This document shows, piece after piece, positions 25,860 through 34,281 of a stretch of DNA of 64,000 nucleotides. The translations under genes and the position numbers were made by a program. Position 1 is the stretch's first letter; the number at the start of each line of letters is the position of its first letter. The notes under the pieces are model-generated. The model saw only the letters and a program-made list of their open reading frames with translations. It did not search any database and had not been told where the DNA came from. The DNA comes from UBA2882 sp045542735 (GTDB lineage Bacteria; Bacillota; Clostridia; Lachnospirales; Lachnospiraceae), in contig JAZQLQ010000021.1 of assembly GCA_045542735.1 (NCBI GenBank), forward strand, positions 62,001 through 126,000, written 5' to 3'.

Positions 25860-26069
25860 ATGAAAACAAAATGGTTCACAGAGATTCTTGTATATGGCAT
25901 GTTGGCAGCTACTTATACATCGATGTTCTTTTTTGGAGCATTATATCCGGGGTATGGAATTCCGCCTCAAAGCATTGCGTATGAAGAAGATGAAGATGAC
26001 AGAAGCCCGAGTGATGTAGAAGTACAATATAAGAGTCTTTTGTGGGAGCAATTGAAGGAATGGTTTTAA
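25860..26069 (+). CDS. Small membrane protein
   Basis: The 69-residue protein has one N-terminal transmembrane helix (about 8-27) and a strongly acidic stretch EEDEDDR in the middle. The start has GAAAGGAAA upstream. It ends at a TAA directly abutting the TTG start of the DUF1934 gene, so both are translated from one message. Family not recognised. Confidence 0.6.
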   Translation: MKTKWFTEILVYGMLAATYTSMFFFGALYPGYGIPPQSIAYEEDEDDRSPSDVEVQYKSLLWEQLKEWF

Positions 26070-26489
26070 TTGAGTACAGAAGTAAAAATTAAGGTAGTTG
26101 GCATGCAGGAAGGTACTACGGGTGAGGAAATTAAAACCGAAGCTGTAGGGACTATGCTTTATAAAGAGCCTTATTATTATGTATCCTATGAAGAAAATAT
26201 AGACAGAGAATCCAATACAAAAAGTAAGACAGTATTGCGCTTTTCCAATTCCACACTTCGCGTGACCAGAAAGGGAGAAGTGGAAAGTGTGCTGGAATTT
26301 TCAGAAGGCGGCGTACATAATAGCATTTATATGACAGCCTTTGGTAATTTCGATGTAGAAGTGCGTACAGACAGTTTAACAATTAAACAGAATGAAAAAG
26401 GAGCAGTGCTGGAAGTTGATTACCATATTGGTCTCAACGCCATGCCTCCTGCTCCGGGAAAACTATATATTGAAATTTATTTTACCTGA
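26070..26489 (+). CDS. DUF1934 (YwiB-like) beta-barrel protein
   Basis: The TTG start lies directly after the previous TAA. The 139-residue protein matches DUF1934: short beta strands (VKIKVVGMQEGT, YYYVSYEE, LRFSNSTLRV, HNSIYMTAFG) and a final LYIEIYF strand, a small lipocalin-like barrel. B. subtilis YwiB is the known relative, with unknown function. Its end overlaps the convergent gene by 13 bases. Confidence 0.85.
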   Translation: MSTEVKIKVVGMQEGTTGEEIKTEAVGTMLYKEPYYYVSYEENIDRESNTKSKTVLRFSNSTLRVTRKGEVESVLEFSEGGVHNSIYMTAFGNFDVEVRTDSLTIKQNEKGAVLEVDYHIGLNAMPPAPGKLYIEIYFT

Positions 26490-26956
26490 CTGACACCGGC
26501 TTTGATCTTAGCCTGTTCCCATGTCCTAGCCCAGAAGCCTTTTTTCTTCTCGGGCTCTTTTGTTTTGGAGGCACGATAGCCTCGTACTTCGGTAATGTAG
26601 ATACCGCTGACAACAGCTTTTACCTCTTTCTTTACCGGAATGGAATCAAAAATCTTTTCATCGGCAACCAAGTTCATAACCTGGGGACCAACTTTTACTT
26701 TTACAATGGGAAGCTTGGTTCCTCTCATCAACTTGGGAGTCTGGGCGATAACTGCCTGAGGAAGTCCTGACTCCTTGATTTTCATACGCTTCTTATCAAT
26801 AATCAACATAGACATTGTCTGCTTGTTGGCATCAATCTGAACTTGTTGCTCTTCCTGCTTTTTCTGAGCTTTCTTTCCCAAGAAATAAAGTGCTGCGATA
26901 GCGGCTGCAATAATAACAATTGTAACCACCAGTATAATAATACCTTGTGTACTCAT
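26477..26956 (-). CDS. Single-pass membrane protein of unknown function
   Basis: The start at 26956 has a perfect AGGAGG site 7 bases upstream. An upstream ATG at 27046 has none. The 159-residue protein has one helix (about 3-22), then a charged linker KKAQKKQEEQ, and a beta-like soluble domain with KSIPVKKEVK-type repeats (SIPVKKEVKAVVSGIYITEVRG). The C-terminus is basic. No family was recognised. It is convergent with the DUF1934 gene. Confidence 0.75.
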   Translation of the reverse strand: MSTQGIIILVVTIVIIAAAIAALYFLGKKAQKKQEEQQVQIDANKQTMSMLIIDKKRMKIKESGLPQAVIAQTPKLMRGTKLPIVKVKVGPQVMNLVADEKIFDSIPVKKEVKAVVSGIYITEVRGYRASKTKEPEKKKGFWARTWEQAKIKAGVSQVK

Positions 26957-27087
26957 GAAATAACCTCCTAAATATAAAGTCATAAGCAACAAGTATTGTA
27001 ACATTCTTTCGGGTAAAGTGCAAGGTAATCCCCGTTTTCTGTTCACAGAATTTTCAAAAAATTAAGAGTGGTAGTCTGTGGAAAGGA

Positions 27088-27116
27088 TTTACATAAGTTG
27101 GGCAATGTGCTAAAAT
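27088..27116 (+). promoter_or_regulatory. Sigma-A promoter of the PPIase lipoprotein gene
   Basis: TTTACA (27088-27093) and TAAAAT (27111-27116) are 17 bases apart, 38 bases before the gene. Confidence 0.65.
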
Positions 27117-27153
27117 TTAAATAGCTATGATTAAAAATGAGGAGTGCGAATAA

Positions 27154-28239
27154 ATGAAAAAGAAATTTGCGATTGTTACAGCATTAACTTTAATTTGCTC
27201 TATGCTTGTCGCATGTGGTGGGATTAATCCTGACAAATATGTGACATTGGGTAACTATGAAGGCGTAGAGGTAGAAGTATCTTATGTGGAATTTACAGAG
27301 GAAGATGTAGAAAAAAGCGTAAATGCAGAGTTGGATGCATATGTAGATGCATATGATTTGTATGAATATACAGCTACCAATGAAGATACCGTATCACAAG
27401 GGTCCATTGCCAATATTGATTATGTTGGTACATTAAACGGAGAAGCCTTTGCCGGTGGTACAGCAGAGGGAGCACATTTGGAGATTGGTTCAGGTAGTTT
27501 TATTGATGGCTTTGAAGATGGTCTGGTTGGAGTAAAAGTGGGTGAAACCGTAGACTTGAACCTGACTTTCCCTGAGGATTATACAGCAGATCTTGCGGGA
27601 CAGGACGTGGTATTTACCGTAACGGTTAATTCTATCGATCTTCGTGAGAAACCGGAGTACAATGATGAGTTTGTGGCATCTTTACAGTTGGACCCTACCA
27701 TTACAACCTACGAGGCAATGAAGGACTATATCAGAGATTATTTACAATCTTCTTGTGATGAACAGAATAAGACTACATTGCAATTGGCTATTTGGAATAC
27801 TGTCTATGCAACTTGTGAGGTAAGTGATCCTCCCCAGGAGTTGATTGATGAGCAGAAAACTGCCTTAAGTGAATATTATGAAATGTATGCTGAGATGTAC
27901 GGTATGGATTTGGAAACATTTGTGACCAGTTATATGGGTACGGATATGGCTACCTATGAAGCAGATATGATTACTGCAGCAACAGAGGAAGCAAAAATTG
28001 AATTGGTCTACAGAGCCATTGCAAAAAAAGAGGGCATTGAAGTAACCGATGAAATCTTAAATGAATATGTCGAAGCAGAGTACGCAATGTATGGCTATGC
28101 TTCAGCTGAAGAAATGCTTGCCGATACCGGTGAAGAAGATTACAAAGCATATGTATTAAGACAGGAAGTATTGGAGAGATTAGCAGAAGTTATGGTTGTT
28201 GTGGAGACAGAACCTACATCTTTCATGGGAACTTATTAA
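27154..28239 (+). CDS. FKBP-type PPIase lipoprotein, trigger-factor-like
   Basis: The 361-residue lipoprotein has a signal ending LVAC. It has an FKBP domain near residues 82-165 (VSQGSIANIDYVGTLNGEAF and GSGSFIDGFEDGLVGVKVGETVDLNLTFPEDY) and a trigger-factor C-terminal helical domain after it. The layout resembles trigger factor moved outside the membrane. It would help fold secreted proteins. It is followed by the NlpC/P60 gene. Confidence 0.88.
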   Translation: MKKKFAIVTALTLICSMLVACGGINPDKYVTLGNYEGVEVEVSYVEFTEEDVEKSVNAELDAYVDAYDLYEYTATNEDTVSQGSIANIDYVGTLNGEAFAGGTAEGAHLEIGSGSFIDGFEDGLVGVKVGETVDLNLTFPEDYTADLAGQDVVFTVTVNSIDLREKPEYNDEFVASLQLDPTITTYEAMKDYIRDYLQSSCDEQNKTTLQLAIWNTVYATCEVSDPPQELIDEQKTALSEYYEMYAEMYGMDLETFVTSYMGTDMATYEADMITAATEEAKIELVYRAIAKKEGIEVTDEILNEYVEAEYAMYGYASAEEMLADTGEEDYKAYVLRQEVLERLAEVMVVVETEPTSFMGTY

Positions 28240-28256
28240 ACTGATAAAAAAGGAAA

Positions 28257-29471
28257 ATGATGATGAAAAAGCGTATACTTACTGCACTTTTAATCTTAAT
28301 AATGTCATTTGGTTATAGTCTTCAGGTTTACGCTACTACTGTAGATGAAGTACGGGAGCAACAGGAGCAAACACAAGAAGAACTGGACGAGGTCAATGAA
28401 AGAATGGATGAGATTGAGGATCAGAGAGAAGTGGTTGCGGAGGAGATTACCGTACTGGATACACAATTGGTTGATATTTTGACCAGTATCAGTATCTGTG
28501 AGGATGAGATTGCGGCGAAAGAGGATGAAATTGACGTAGTCAAAGAAGAACTGGCGGCAGCAGAGGCAAGAGAACAACAGCAATATGAAGATATGAAGAC
28601 CCGTATCCGCTTTATGTACGAGAAGGGCGATCAGACATATATAGATATTTTCTTAAATGCCAGCAATTTGCCGGATATGCTGAATAAAGCGTCTTATGTC
28701 GAAGAACTCTACGCCTATGACAGAGAATTGTTGGATGAGTATGAGGCGACCAAGCTTGAGGTTATTGCCTATAAAGAGCAATTAGAGTTGGAAGAAGCCA
28801 ACTTGATTACTTCCAAGAATGAGTTAAAAGAGCAGCAGGAATATTTGGAAACATTGATTGCCCAAAAGCGGGCAACGGTAGCAAACTTTGATACACAGTT
28901 GGTGGAAGCAAAAGCACAGGCAGAAAGCTACAAAGAGCAAATTCAAAGCCAAAATGAGCAAATCCGTCAGTTGGAAGAAGAAGAACGGGAGCGTCAGGAG
29001 GAACTGGAGCGACAACAGCAGCTTGCAGATGCATCGGATTCAGATGACACCGATACTTCAACTTCTACAGACAGCAGTGACAGTGGTAAAGACAGCGGAC
29101 AGAATGTAGTAGTGGACAGTGGCTCCGGTCTGGGTAGCCAGATTGCGGCCTATGGATGCCAATTTATCGGTAATCCCTATGTCTATGGTGGAACCAGTTT
29201 GACGAATGGAACGGACTGCTCCGGTTTTACACAGTCTGTGTACAAACATTTTGGTATCAGCATTCCGCGAAGTTCTACCAGTCAACGATTTGCAGGAACA
29301 GGCGTATCCTATGCAGAGGCAAGACCCGGTGATTTGATCTGTTATGCAGGTCATGTAGGGCTCTATATCGGAAACGGTCAGATTGTCCACGCAAGTACCG
29401 AACGGACCGGTATTAAGATTAGCAATGCGACTTATCGTACGATTTTAGCTGTGCGAAGGATTGTAAATTAA
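28257..29471 (+). CDS. Secreted coiled-coil NlpC/P60 peptidoglycan hydrolase
   Basis: The 404-residue protein has a signal peptide (residues 1-25), a PcsB-like coiled coil (about 30-260) with two long helices, a Ser/Thr/Asp linker, and a C-terminal NlpC/P60 cysteine peptidase. The catalytic Cys is in TDCSGFTQ and the His in GHVGLYIGNGQIVHAS. Such proteins cleave peptide stems of peptidoglycan, and the coiled coil normally gates them through FtsEX. Three ATG codons are adjacent, and the third at 28263 best fits the AAAGGA site. Confidence 0.93.
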   Translation: MMMKKRILTALLILIMSFGYSLQVYATTVDEVREQQEQTQEELDEVNERMDEIEDQREVVAEEITVLDTQLVDILTSISICEDEIAAKEDEIDVVKEELAAAEAREQQQYEDMKTRIRFMYEKGDQTYIDIFLNASNLPDMLNKASYVEELYAYDRELLDEYEATKLEVIAYKEQLELEEANLITSKNELKEQQEYLETLIAQKRATVANFDTQLVEAKAQAESYKEQIQSQNEQIRQLEEEERERQEELERQQQLADASDSDDTDTSTSTDSSDSGKDSGQNVVVDSGSGLGSQIAAYGCQFIGNPYVYGGTSLTNGTDCSGFTQSVYKHFGISIPRSSTSQRFAGTGVSYAEARPGDLICYAGHVGLYIGNGQIVHASTERTGIKISNATYRTILAVRRIVN

Positions 29472-29488
29472 ATAAAATTAAAATGAAG

Positions 29489-29517
29489 TCATAACCCCTC
29501 GGGAGCTTTCATAAAAT
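29489..29517 (+). promoter_or_regulatory. Sigma-E promoter of spoIIID, inside a hairpin
   Basis: TCATAAC (29489-29495) and CATAAAAT (29510-29517) are 14 bases apart, nearly identical to the sipL-like promoter. The transcript would begin near 29524, inside the right arm of the following hairpin. Confidence 0.8.
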
Positions 29518-29539
29518 GTAAAAAAGCTTTCTGAGGGGT
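29493..29539 (+). terminator. Hairpin ending the NlpC gene and hiding the spoIIID ribosome site
   Basis: ACCCCTC (29494-29500) pairs with GAGGGGT (29532-29538), and an inner AGCTTT/AAAGCT stem continues it with a bulge. The right arm contains GAGGGGT, the Shine-Dalgarno for the TTG at 29546. The same design is at 22441-22488. Confidence 0.7.
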
Positions 29540-29545
29540 ATTTCA

Positions 29546-29803
29546 TTGAAAGAATATATTGAAGAAAGGGCAATCAATGTAGCGAACTATATTATAGAAA
29601 ACAATGCTACCGTCCGCCAAACTGCCAAGCAATTTGGCATTAGTAAATCGACGGTACATAAAGACGTGACAGAACGTTTGATGCTGGTGAATCCGGCTTT
29701 GGCAAAAAGTGCGAGAAAGGTCTTAGATGTGAATAAATCCGAGAGACACATCCGAGGAGGTATGGCTACGAAAGAAAAGTATTTACATACATATAAAAAC
29801 TAA
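29546..29803 (+). CDS. spoIIID: Sporulation regulator SpoIIID
   Basis: The 85-residue protein starts at a TTG behind GAGGGGT and matches SpoIIID over its whole length. It has a helix-turn-helix (NNATVRQTAKQFGISKSTVH) and a basic C-terminal tail. SpoIIID is made early in the mother cell under sigma-E and tunes that regulon. The sigma-E promoter upstream agrees. A large palindrome lies directly after it. Confidence 0.93.
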   Translation: MKEYIEERAINVANYIIENNATVRQTAKQFGISKSTVHKDVTERLMLVNPALAKSARKVLDVNKSERHIRGGMATKEKYLHTYKN

Positions 29804-29975
29804 AAGAGCAATCCATTATTTATATGAAATTTATATTATATCTTGAAAGCCCGTTGGAAAACGTCGGTACTTAGATTGCGTCCTTTGCAATCTTATGTAC
29901 CGCTACGTTTTACATCGAGCGAGAGCGCGGCGCTTAAGATATAATATAAATTTTTATAAAAATAGATTGCTCTTA
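29804..29975. repeat. 170-base palindromic element between spoIIID and trkH
   Basis: The outer arms AAGAGCAATC...TTATATTATATCTT (29804-29844) and their inverted copy (29934-29975) match over about 40 bases with few mismatches. An inner hairpin AAAACGT-CGGTAC-TTAGATTGC / GCAATCT...GTACCG-CTACGTTTT spans about 29858-29912. A GC-rich GAGCGAGAGCGCGGCGC patch is on one side. It sits between two convergent gene ends and could be a bidirectional terminator or a MITE-like element. Confidence 0.75.
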
Positions 29976-29989
29976 GTTATTTTAACATT

Positions 29990-31462
29990 TTAAATTTCCT
30001 TCTTGGCGTGCAGCTTGCTACTGAAGAGTTCCTTCCACGCTGCGGGATGGAACAGAATTAACAAGGGGAAAAGTTCCAGTCTTCCGGCCAGCATATCAAA
30101 CATTAACACATATTTGGAAAAGTCTGTAAAGTGGCCAAAGTTCTGTGTAGGACCGACCATATTAAGACCGGGACCGATGTTGTTGATGGTTGCAGCAACG
30201 GCTGTAAAAGTTGTTACCAAATCCTTGCCTTCAAAAGAAACGGCAAAGACGGAAATGGCAAAAATTGTAATAAATGTAATAAAGAATACATTTACAGAGC
30301 GAACGACTTCGTGTTCTACCGGTTTATCTTCAAACTGAATTTTTTTAATACTTTTTGGATGAATGTAAGAATTCAGTTCCTTAAGCACAGTTTTAAAAGC
30401 AATGACAAAACGTGATACTTTGATACCACCGCCGGTACTGCCGGCACAAGCACCAATAAACATAAGAAGAACTAAAATCGTTTTAGAGGTCTGAGACCAT
30501 AAGTCAAAGTCTGCTGTAGCAAATCCGGTGGTTGTGATAATGGAACCCACTTGGAAGGCTGCATGGCGTAATGCATCCGCCCAGTGATCAAATACATGAA
30601 TGATGTCAATGAATATAATACCGGTAGCTGCTAAAATAATTAAGAAATAGCAGCGGACTTCTTCCATGGTAAATGCTTTTTTAAAGTGACGGAATACCAG
30701 AAAATAGTAAGCATTAAAATTGACACCGAATAAAATCATGAAGATGGTTACTACCCATTGGATATAAGGGGAATAGCTCATCATGCTGTCATTTTTTATA
30801 CCAAATCCACCGGTTCCGGCTGTACCGAATGCGGTGGTAACAGAATCAAACAAGGGCATACCGCCTATTAATAAAAGTACAATTTGGATAATTGTGAGTA
30901 CAAAGTAAATAATATACAAAAGGCGGGCAGTCTGTTTAATCTTGGGTACCAATTTACCGACAGAAGGTCCGGGGCTTTCTGCGCGCATCAGATTGATGTT
31001 GGAACCACCACTCATGGGAATAATAGCCAATAAGAAGACTAATACACCCATACCGCCAATCCAGTGGGTAAAGCTTCGCCAAAACAAAGAACAATAGCTC
31101 AATGCTTCTACATCACTCAATATGCTGGCACCGGTTGTAGTGAAACCGGAAATGGTCTCAAATAATGCATCAGTAAAAGAAGGAATTTCCTTACTTAACC
31201 AAAAAGGAAGTGCACCAAAAAGACTGAGTAAAATCCAACTTAATGCTGTAGTAACACAACCTTCTTTTAAATAAAAGACGTTGTTGTCAGGTTTGATACA
31301 TGTCATGGTAAATCCCAGCAATATGCAGATAAAAGCCACAACTAAATACCAGATTGCGGCATCTTCCTGATATAGCATACCTACAAGAAATGGAAGTGAC
31401 ATCAGCGCGCCTTCAATCTTTAATACTTGACCCAAAACATATCTGATAATCGAACTATTCAT
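29990..31462 (-). CDS. trkH: Potassium uptake membrane protein TrkH/KtrB
   Basis: The 490-residue protein has the eight-helix, four-pore-loop layout of the TrkH/KtrB family. The pore loops are SGFTTTGASIL near residue 105, GTAGTGGFGI, STTGFATADF-like TTTGFAT, and the last loop around AAATINNIGPGL. The SGACAGSTGGGIKVSR-like GACAGSTGGGIKV segment is conserved. It imports potassium and needs TrkA, encoded just upstream on the same strand. Confidence 0.95.
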   Translation of the reverse strand: MNSSIIRYVLGQVLKIEGALMSLPFLVGMLYQEDAAIWYLVVAFICILLGFTMTCIKPDNNVFYLKEGCVTTALSWILLSLFGALPFWLSKEIPSFTDALFETISGFTTTGASILSDVEALSYCSLFWRSFTHWIGGMGVLVFLLAIIPMSGGSNINLMRAESPGPSVGKLVPKIKQTARLLYIIYFVLTIIQIVLLLIGGMPLFDSVTTAFGTAGTGGFGIKNDSMMSYSPYIQWVVTIFMILFGVNFNAYYFLVFRHFKKAFTMEEVRCYFLIILAATGIIFIDIIHVFDHWADALRHAAFQVGSIITTTGFATADFDLWSQTSKTILVLLMFIGACAGSTGGGIKVSRFVIAFKTVLKELNSYIHPKSIKKIQFEDKPVEHEVVRSVNVFFITFITIFAISVFAVSFEGKDLVTTFTAVAATINNIGPGLNMVGPTQNFGHFTDFSKYVLMFDMLAGRLELFPLLILFHPAAWKELFSSKLHAKKEI

Positions 31463-31473
31463 GATTGCCTCCG

Positions 31474-32862
31474 TTATGCCAAGATATCTTGAATATCATT
31501 AAAGCCTGTATGTGTAGTTACAACCATAACTGTGTCTCCAACCTTAATGCAGTCCTGGCCACGAGGGATAATGATGGAACCATTACGATTGATAAAGGCA
31601 ACCAACAGATTTTTCTTTAAGGACAATTCTGCAAAAGTTTTATTGGTCACAGCAGATTCTTCATTGACACGGAACTCAATCGCTTCAGCTCTATGGTCAA
31701 ACATATGATATAATGTCTCGATATTGCTGTCCATGGAGTTTTTCTTTGCACGTACATAAGCAATAATTGCTTCTGAAGTAATATATCGGGGATAAATAAC
31801 ACTGCCCAGATCTAATTGATTGATTACCGTATTAAATGTAATACGATTAATTTTGGTAATCACTTTTGCATTGGATGCTTGCTTTGCATAAAGAGTAAGC
31901 ATAATATTTTCTTCATCAATACCGGTTAAAGGAACAAAGGATTCTGCATACTCGATTCCCTCTTCTTTTAGTAAATCTTCATCTGTACCATCACCGTTAA
32001 TAATAATGGCATTGGGAAGTAATACACTCAATTCTTCGCAACGGGCCTTATCGCGTTCAATAATTTTAACGGAAATACCCATGGCAAGAAGCTGATGAGC
32101 CAGATAATAGGCAGCGCGACCTCCGCCGATAATCAGGGTATCTTTTACCTGGTTGGTTTTGAAACCGATGGATTCCAAAAATGCTTTACCGTTTTTGCGG
32201 GAAGCAACAAAGGAAACAATATCATCTTTCTGAATAACAAAATTACCGGAAGGGATATGCACTTCTCCGTCACGCTCTACACCACAGATCAAGACCTTGG
32301 AAGAAACGTTACGGGCAGCTTCCATAATAGAAATGCCATCTAACATATTTCCTTCAGGAACTTTAAATTTCACCATTTCTGCCTGACCATGCGCAAATGA
32401 GTTAACCTCCAATGCAGTAGGCAGATATAAAATTCTGGCGGCTTCTTTGGATGCCTCCAACTCCGGATTGATAATCATGGCAAGACCTAACTGATCACGA
32501 AGATAACCGGATTCTTTACTGTAATCAGGAGTACGGACTCTGGCAATAGCTGCGCAATCGCCTACACGCTTTGCAACGGTACAGCAAAGCAAATTTAATT
32601 CATCAGAAGCGGTCACAGCAATCAACAAATCTGCGTTCTGAATACCGGCTTCCATCTGTACACTATAGCTTGCACCATTTCCAACATAACCCATAATGTC
32701 ATATAGGTTACTGATAGACTGCACCTTATCAGCATTATTATCGATAATGGTAATATCGTGCCCTTCTTTAGAAAGACGCTCAATCAGTGTCACACCAACT
32801 TTTCCTGCGCCGACAATAATAATGTTAAGACCCGTTTTGACGGGTGTTTTAGCTTTGAACAT
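31474..32862 (-). CDS. trkA: TrkA potassium-channel regulatory subunit
   Basis: The start at 32862 (462 residues) has GAGGTAT upstream. A longer frame to 32937 has none. Two RCK halves are visible, with Rossmann motifs GAGKVGVTL near residue 18 and IGGGRAAYYLA near residue 236, each followed by an RCK_C domain. TrkA binds nucleotides and gates the TrkH pore. The trkH gene follows 11 bases downstream. Confidence 0.95.
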   Translation of the reverse strand: MFKAKTPVKTGLNIIIVGAGKVGVTLIERLSKEGHDITIIDNNADKVQSISNLYDIMGYVGNGASYSVQMEAGIQNADLLIAVTASDELNLLCCTVAKRVGDCAAIARVRTPDYSKESGYLRDQLGLAMIINPELEASKEAARILYLPTALEVNSFAHGQAEMVKFKVPEGNMLDGISIMEAARNVSSKVLICGVERDGEVHIPSGNFVIQKDDIVSFVASRKNGKAFLESIGFKTNQVKDTLIIGGGRAAYYLAHQLLAMGISVKIIERDKARCEELSVLLPNAIIINGDGTDEDLLKEEGIEYAESFVPLTGIDEENIMLTLYAKQASNAKVITKINRITFNTVINQLDLGSVIYPRYITSEAIIAYVRAKKNSMDSNIETLYHMFDHRAEAIEFRVNEESAVTNKTFAELSLKKNLLVAFINRNGSIIIPRGQDCIKVGDTVMVVTTHTGFNDIQDILA

Positions 32863-32954
32863 ATCGAATACCTCGTATCTATTAAAAACTAATATCCATA
32901 CATTAGTTAATATACCACTTTGGTGAGGAAAATGCATTAGATTTTTTAATTTAA

Positions 32955-33115
32955 CAGTTCACCCTGTTGGTGCGGATGAGAATAATCGCATGCTTGCGTG
33001 AGGACTTTCTCATTTGTGACATCGGAGGGAACGCCGGCTTATGAGCAAAAGTTAGCCGCGAAGTGGTGGGAAAGCGCCATAGGTGCCTTTGCGAATGGCG
33101 TGAGATGAATTGGGA
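32955..33115. other. GC-rich structured block before the AT-rich island
   Basis: This non-coding block is richer in G and C than both sides and has short inverted repeats: CGGCT...AGCCG near 33032-33055, CGCCAT...ATGGCG near 33075-33099, and CGCATGCTTGCG near 32987. No open frame is supported. It could be a dispersed intergenic repeat or an RNA. From 33116 to the promoter at 33214 the sequence is plain AT-rich DNA. Confidence 0.4.
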
Positions 33116-33213
33116 AGAAATAAGGCATAAATAAAGAAATTTACTAATTAAATACACAAAAAATAGTAAACAATTACAAAAAGAAGAAAAAAGTTTAAAT
33201 AAATTGTAAAAAG

Positions 33214-33242
33214 TTGTTGAAAATGAAGCGCAAAATTAGAAT
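33214..33242 (+). promoter_or_regulatory. Sigma-A promoter of the 33281 gene
   Basis: TTGTTG (33214-33219) and TAGAAT (33237-33242) are 17 bases apart. A ribosome site AAAGGAG precedes the ATG at 33281. Confidence 0.55.
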
Positions 33243-33280
33243 AATGGAAATAGAAGAATGTTATATAAAGGAGAATACAT

Positions 33281-34123
33281 ATGACTAAGAATAGGACAAA
33301 AATTATCTGTGCAATAATAACGTCAATAACAACCATTATTGGCACAGTACTAGGAGTAGTGAGTGGACAAAAAATTCAAAGTGTTAAGACTGAACAAAGT
33401 ATCGAAAATAGTGGAATAATTACAATTAATAATGAAGATTCAACAGAAACCATTATGAATAGTTTATTTGATAAGTATGATGAAAATATACAAACAATTG
33501 CTGAGTTAGAAATTGAAAAGGAATCTTTGGTAGAGAAGAATAGTAATTTAGTTGCGGAAAATGAAAATCTAAAAGAGGAACTTACAAAATTACAAGAAAG
33601 TGGTGAAATGAGTGAAAATAGTATTCAGGAAAATCCATTAGAAATTATTACATCTCAAGAAGAAGTGATGCTTTTTGACACAAAACCTTATATTGTAGAA
33701 GACGTTTATTATTACATTTTAAATAATAGTCCGGCTACAATTACAGGTAATGTAACTGCTTATGAAGAGGTGACCGAAATGCAGAGTAATAATATTATGT
33801 ATGATAGTGGAATGGCGCTAACGGTCAATTCGTATAGAGAGGCTGCCATATATTATAATCTTGAAAAGAAGTATACACTTTTGAGTGGTATGATGGCATT
33901 TAATGATTTGGGATCTGAAAGAGTGGATAGAAATTATGAAATTTCTTTTTATAAAGATGATGTACTCATTGATTCCTTTGTCATAGCAAAAGGGAGTTTG
34001 CCTACGGAATTTAATATTGATGTGACAGATTGCTCTATTTTAAAAATTACATTTAATAGACCTAATGGAGACAGTTCTCGTAATCCTAATATAAATTTAA
34101 TAGATTTTTGTTTAAAAAAATAA
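33281..34123 (+). CDS. Membrane-anchored coiled-coil protein with NPCBM-like domain
   Basis: The 280-residue protein has one N-terminal helix (about 8-27) and a coiled coil at about 60-108 (ENLKEELTKLQE). Its C-terminal part (YYNLEKKYTLLSGMMAFNDLGSERVDRNYEISFYKD...) resembles NPCBM carbohydrate-binding domains. It would sit outside the cell on a stalk. Codon use is AT-rich, like the next two genes. It lies 158 bases before the AIPR gene and may or may not belong with it. Confidence 0.75.
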   Translation: MTKNRTKIICAIITSITTIIGTVLGVVSGQKIQSVKTEQSIENSGIITINNEDSTETIMNSLFDKYDENIQTIAELEIEKESLVEKNSNLVAENENLKEELTKLQESGEMSENSIQENPLEIITSQEEVMLFDTKPYIVEDVYYYILNNSPATITGNVTAYEEVTEMQSNNIMYDSGMALTVNSYREAAIYYNLEKKYTLLSGMMAFNDLGSERVDRNYEISFYKDDVLIDSFVIAKGSLPTEFNIDVTDCSILKITFNRPNGDSSRNPNINLIDFCLKK

Positions 34124-34281
34124 TAACAAAAGAATAATCAGAAAAATGGATAAAGAGAACGTGACTTGATATTAGAAATATATAGAGCGGAACCGTGTAT
34201 TTGATTAAAAATGCATATAAGAATATGTAATAAATTTACTAGTTAGAATAATTTGTATTAAAATAAATCGGAGGTATACAA

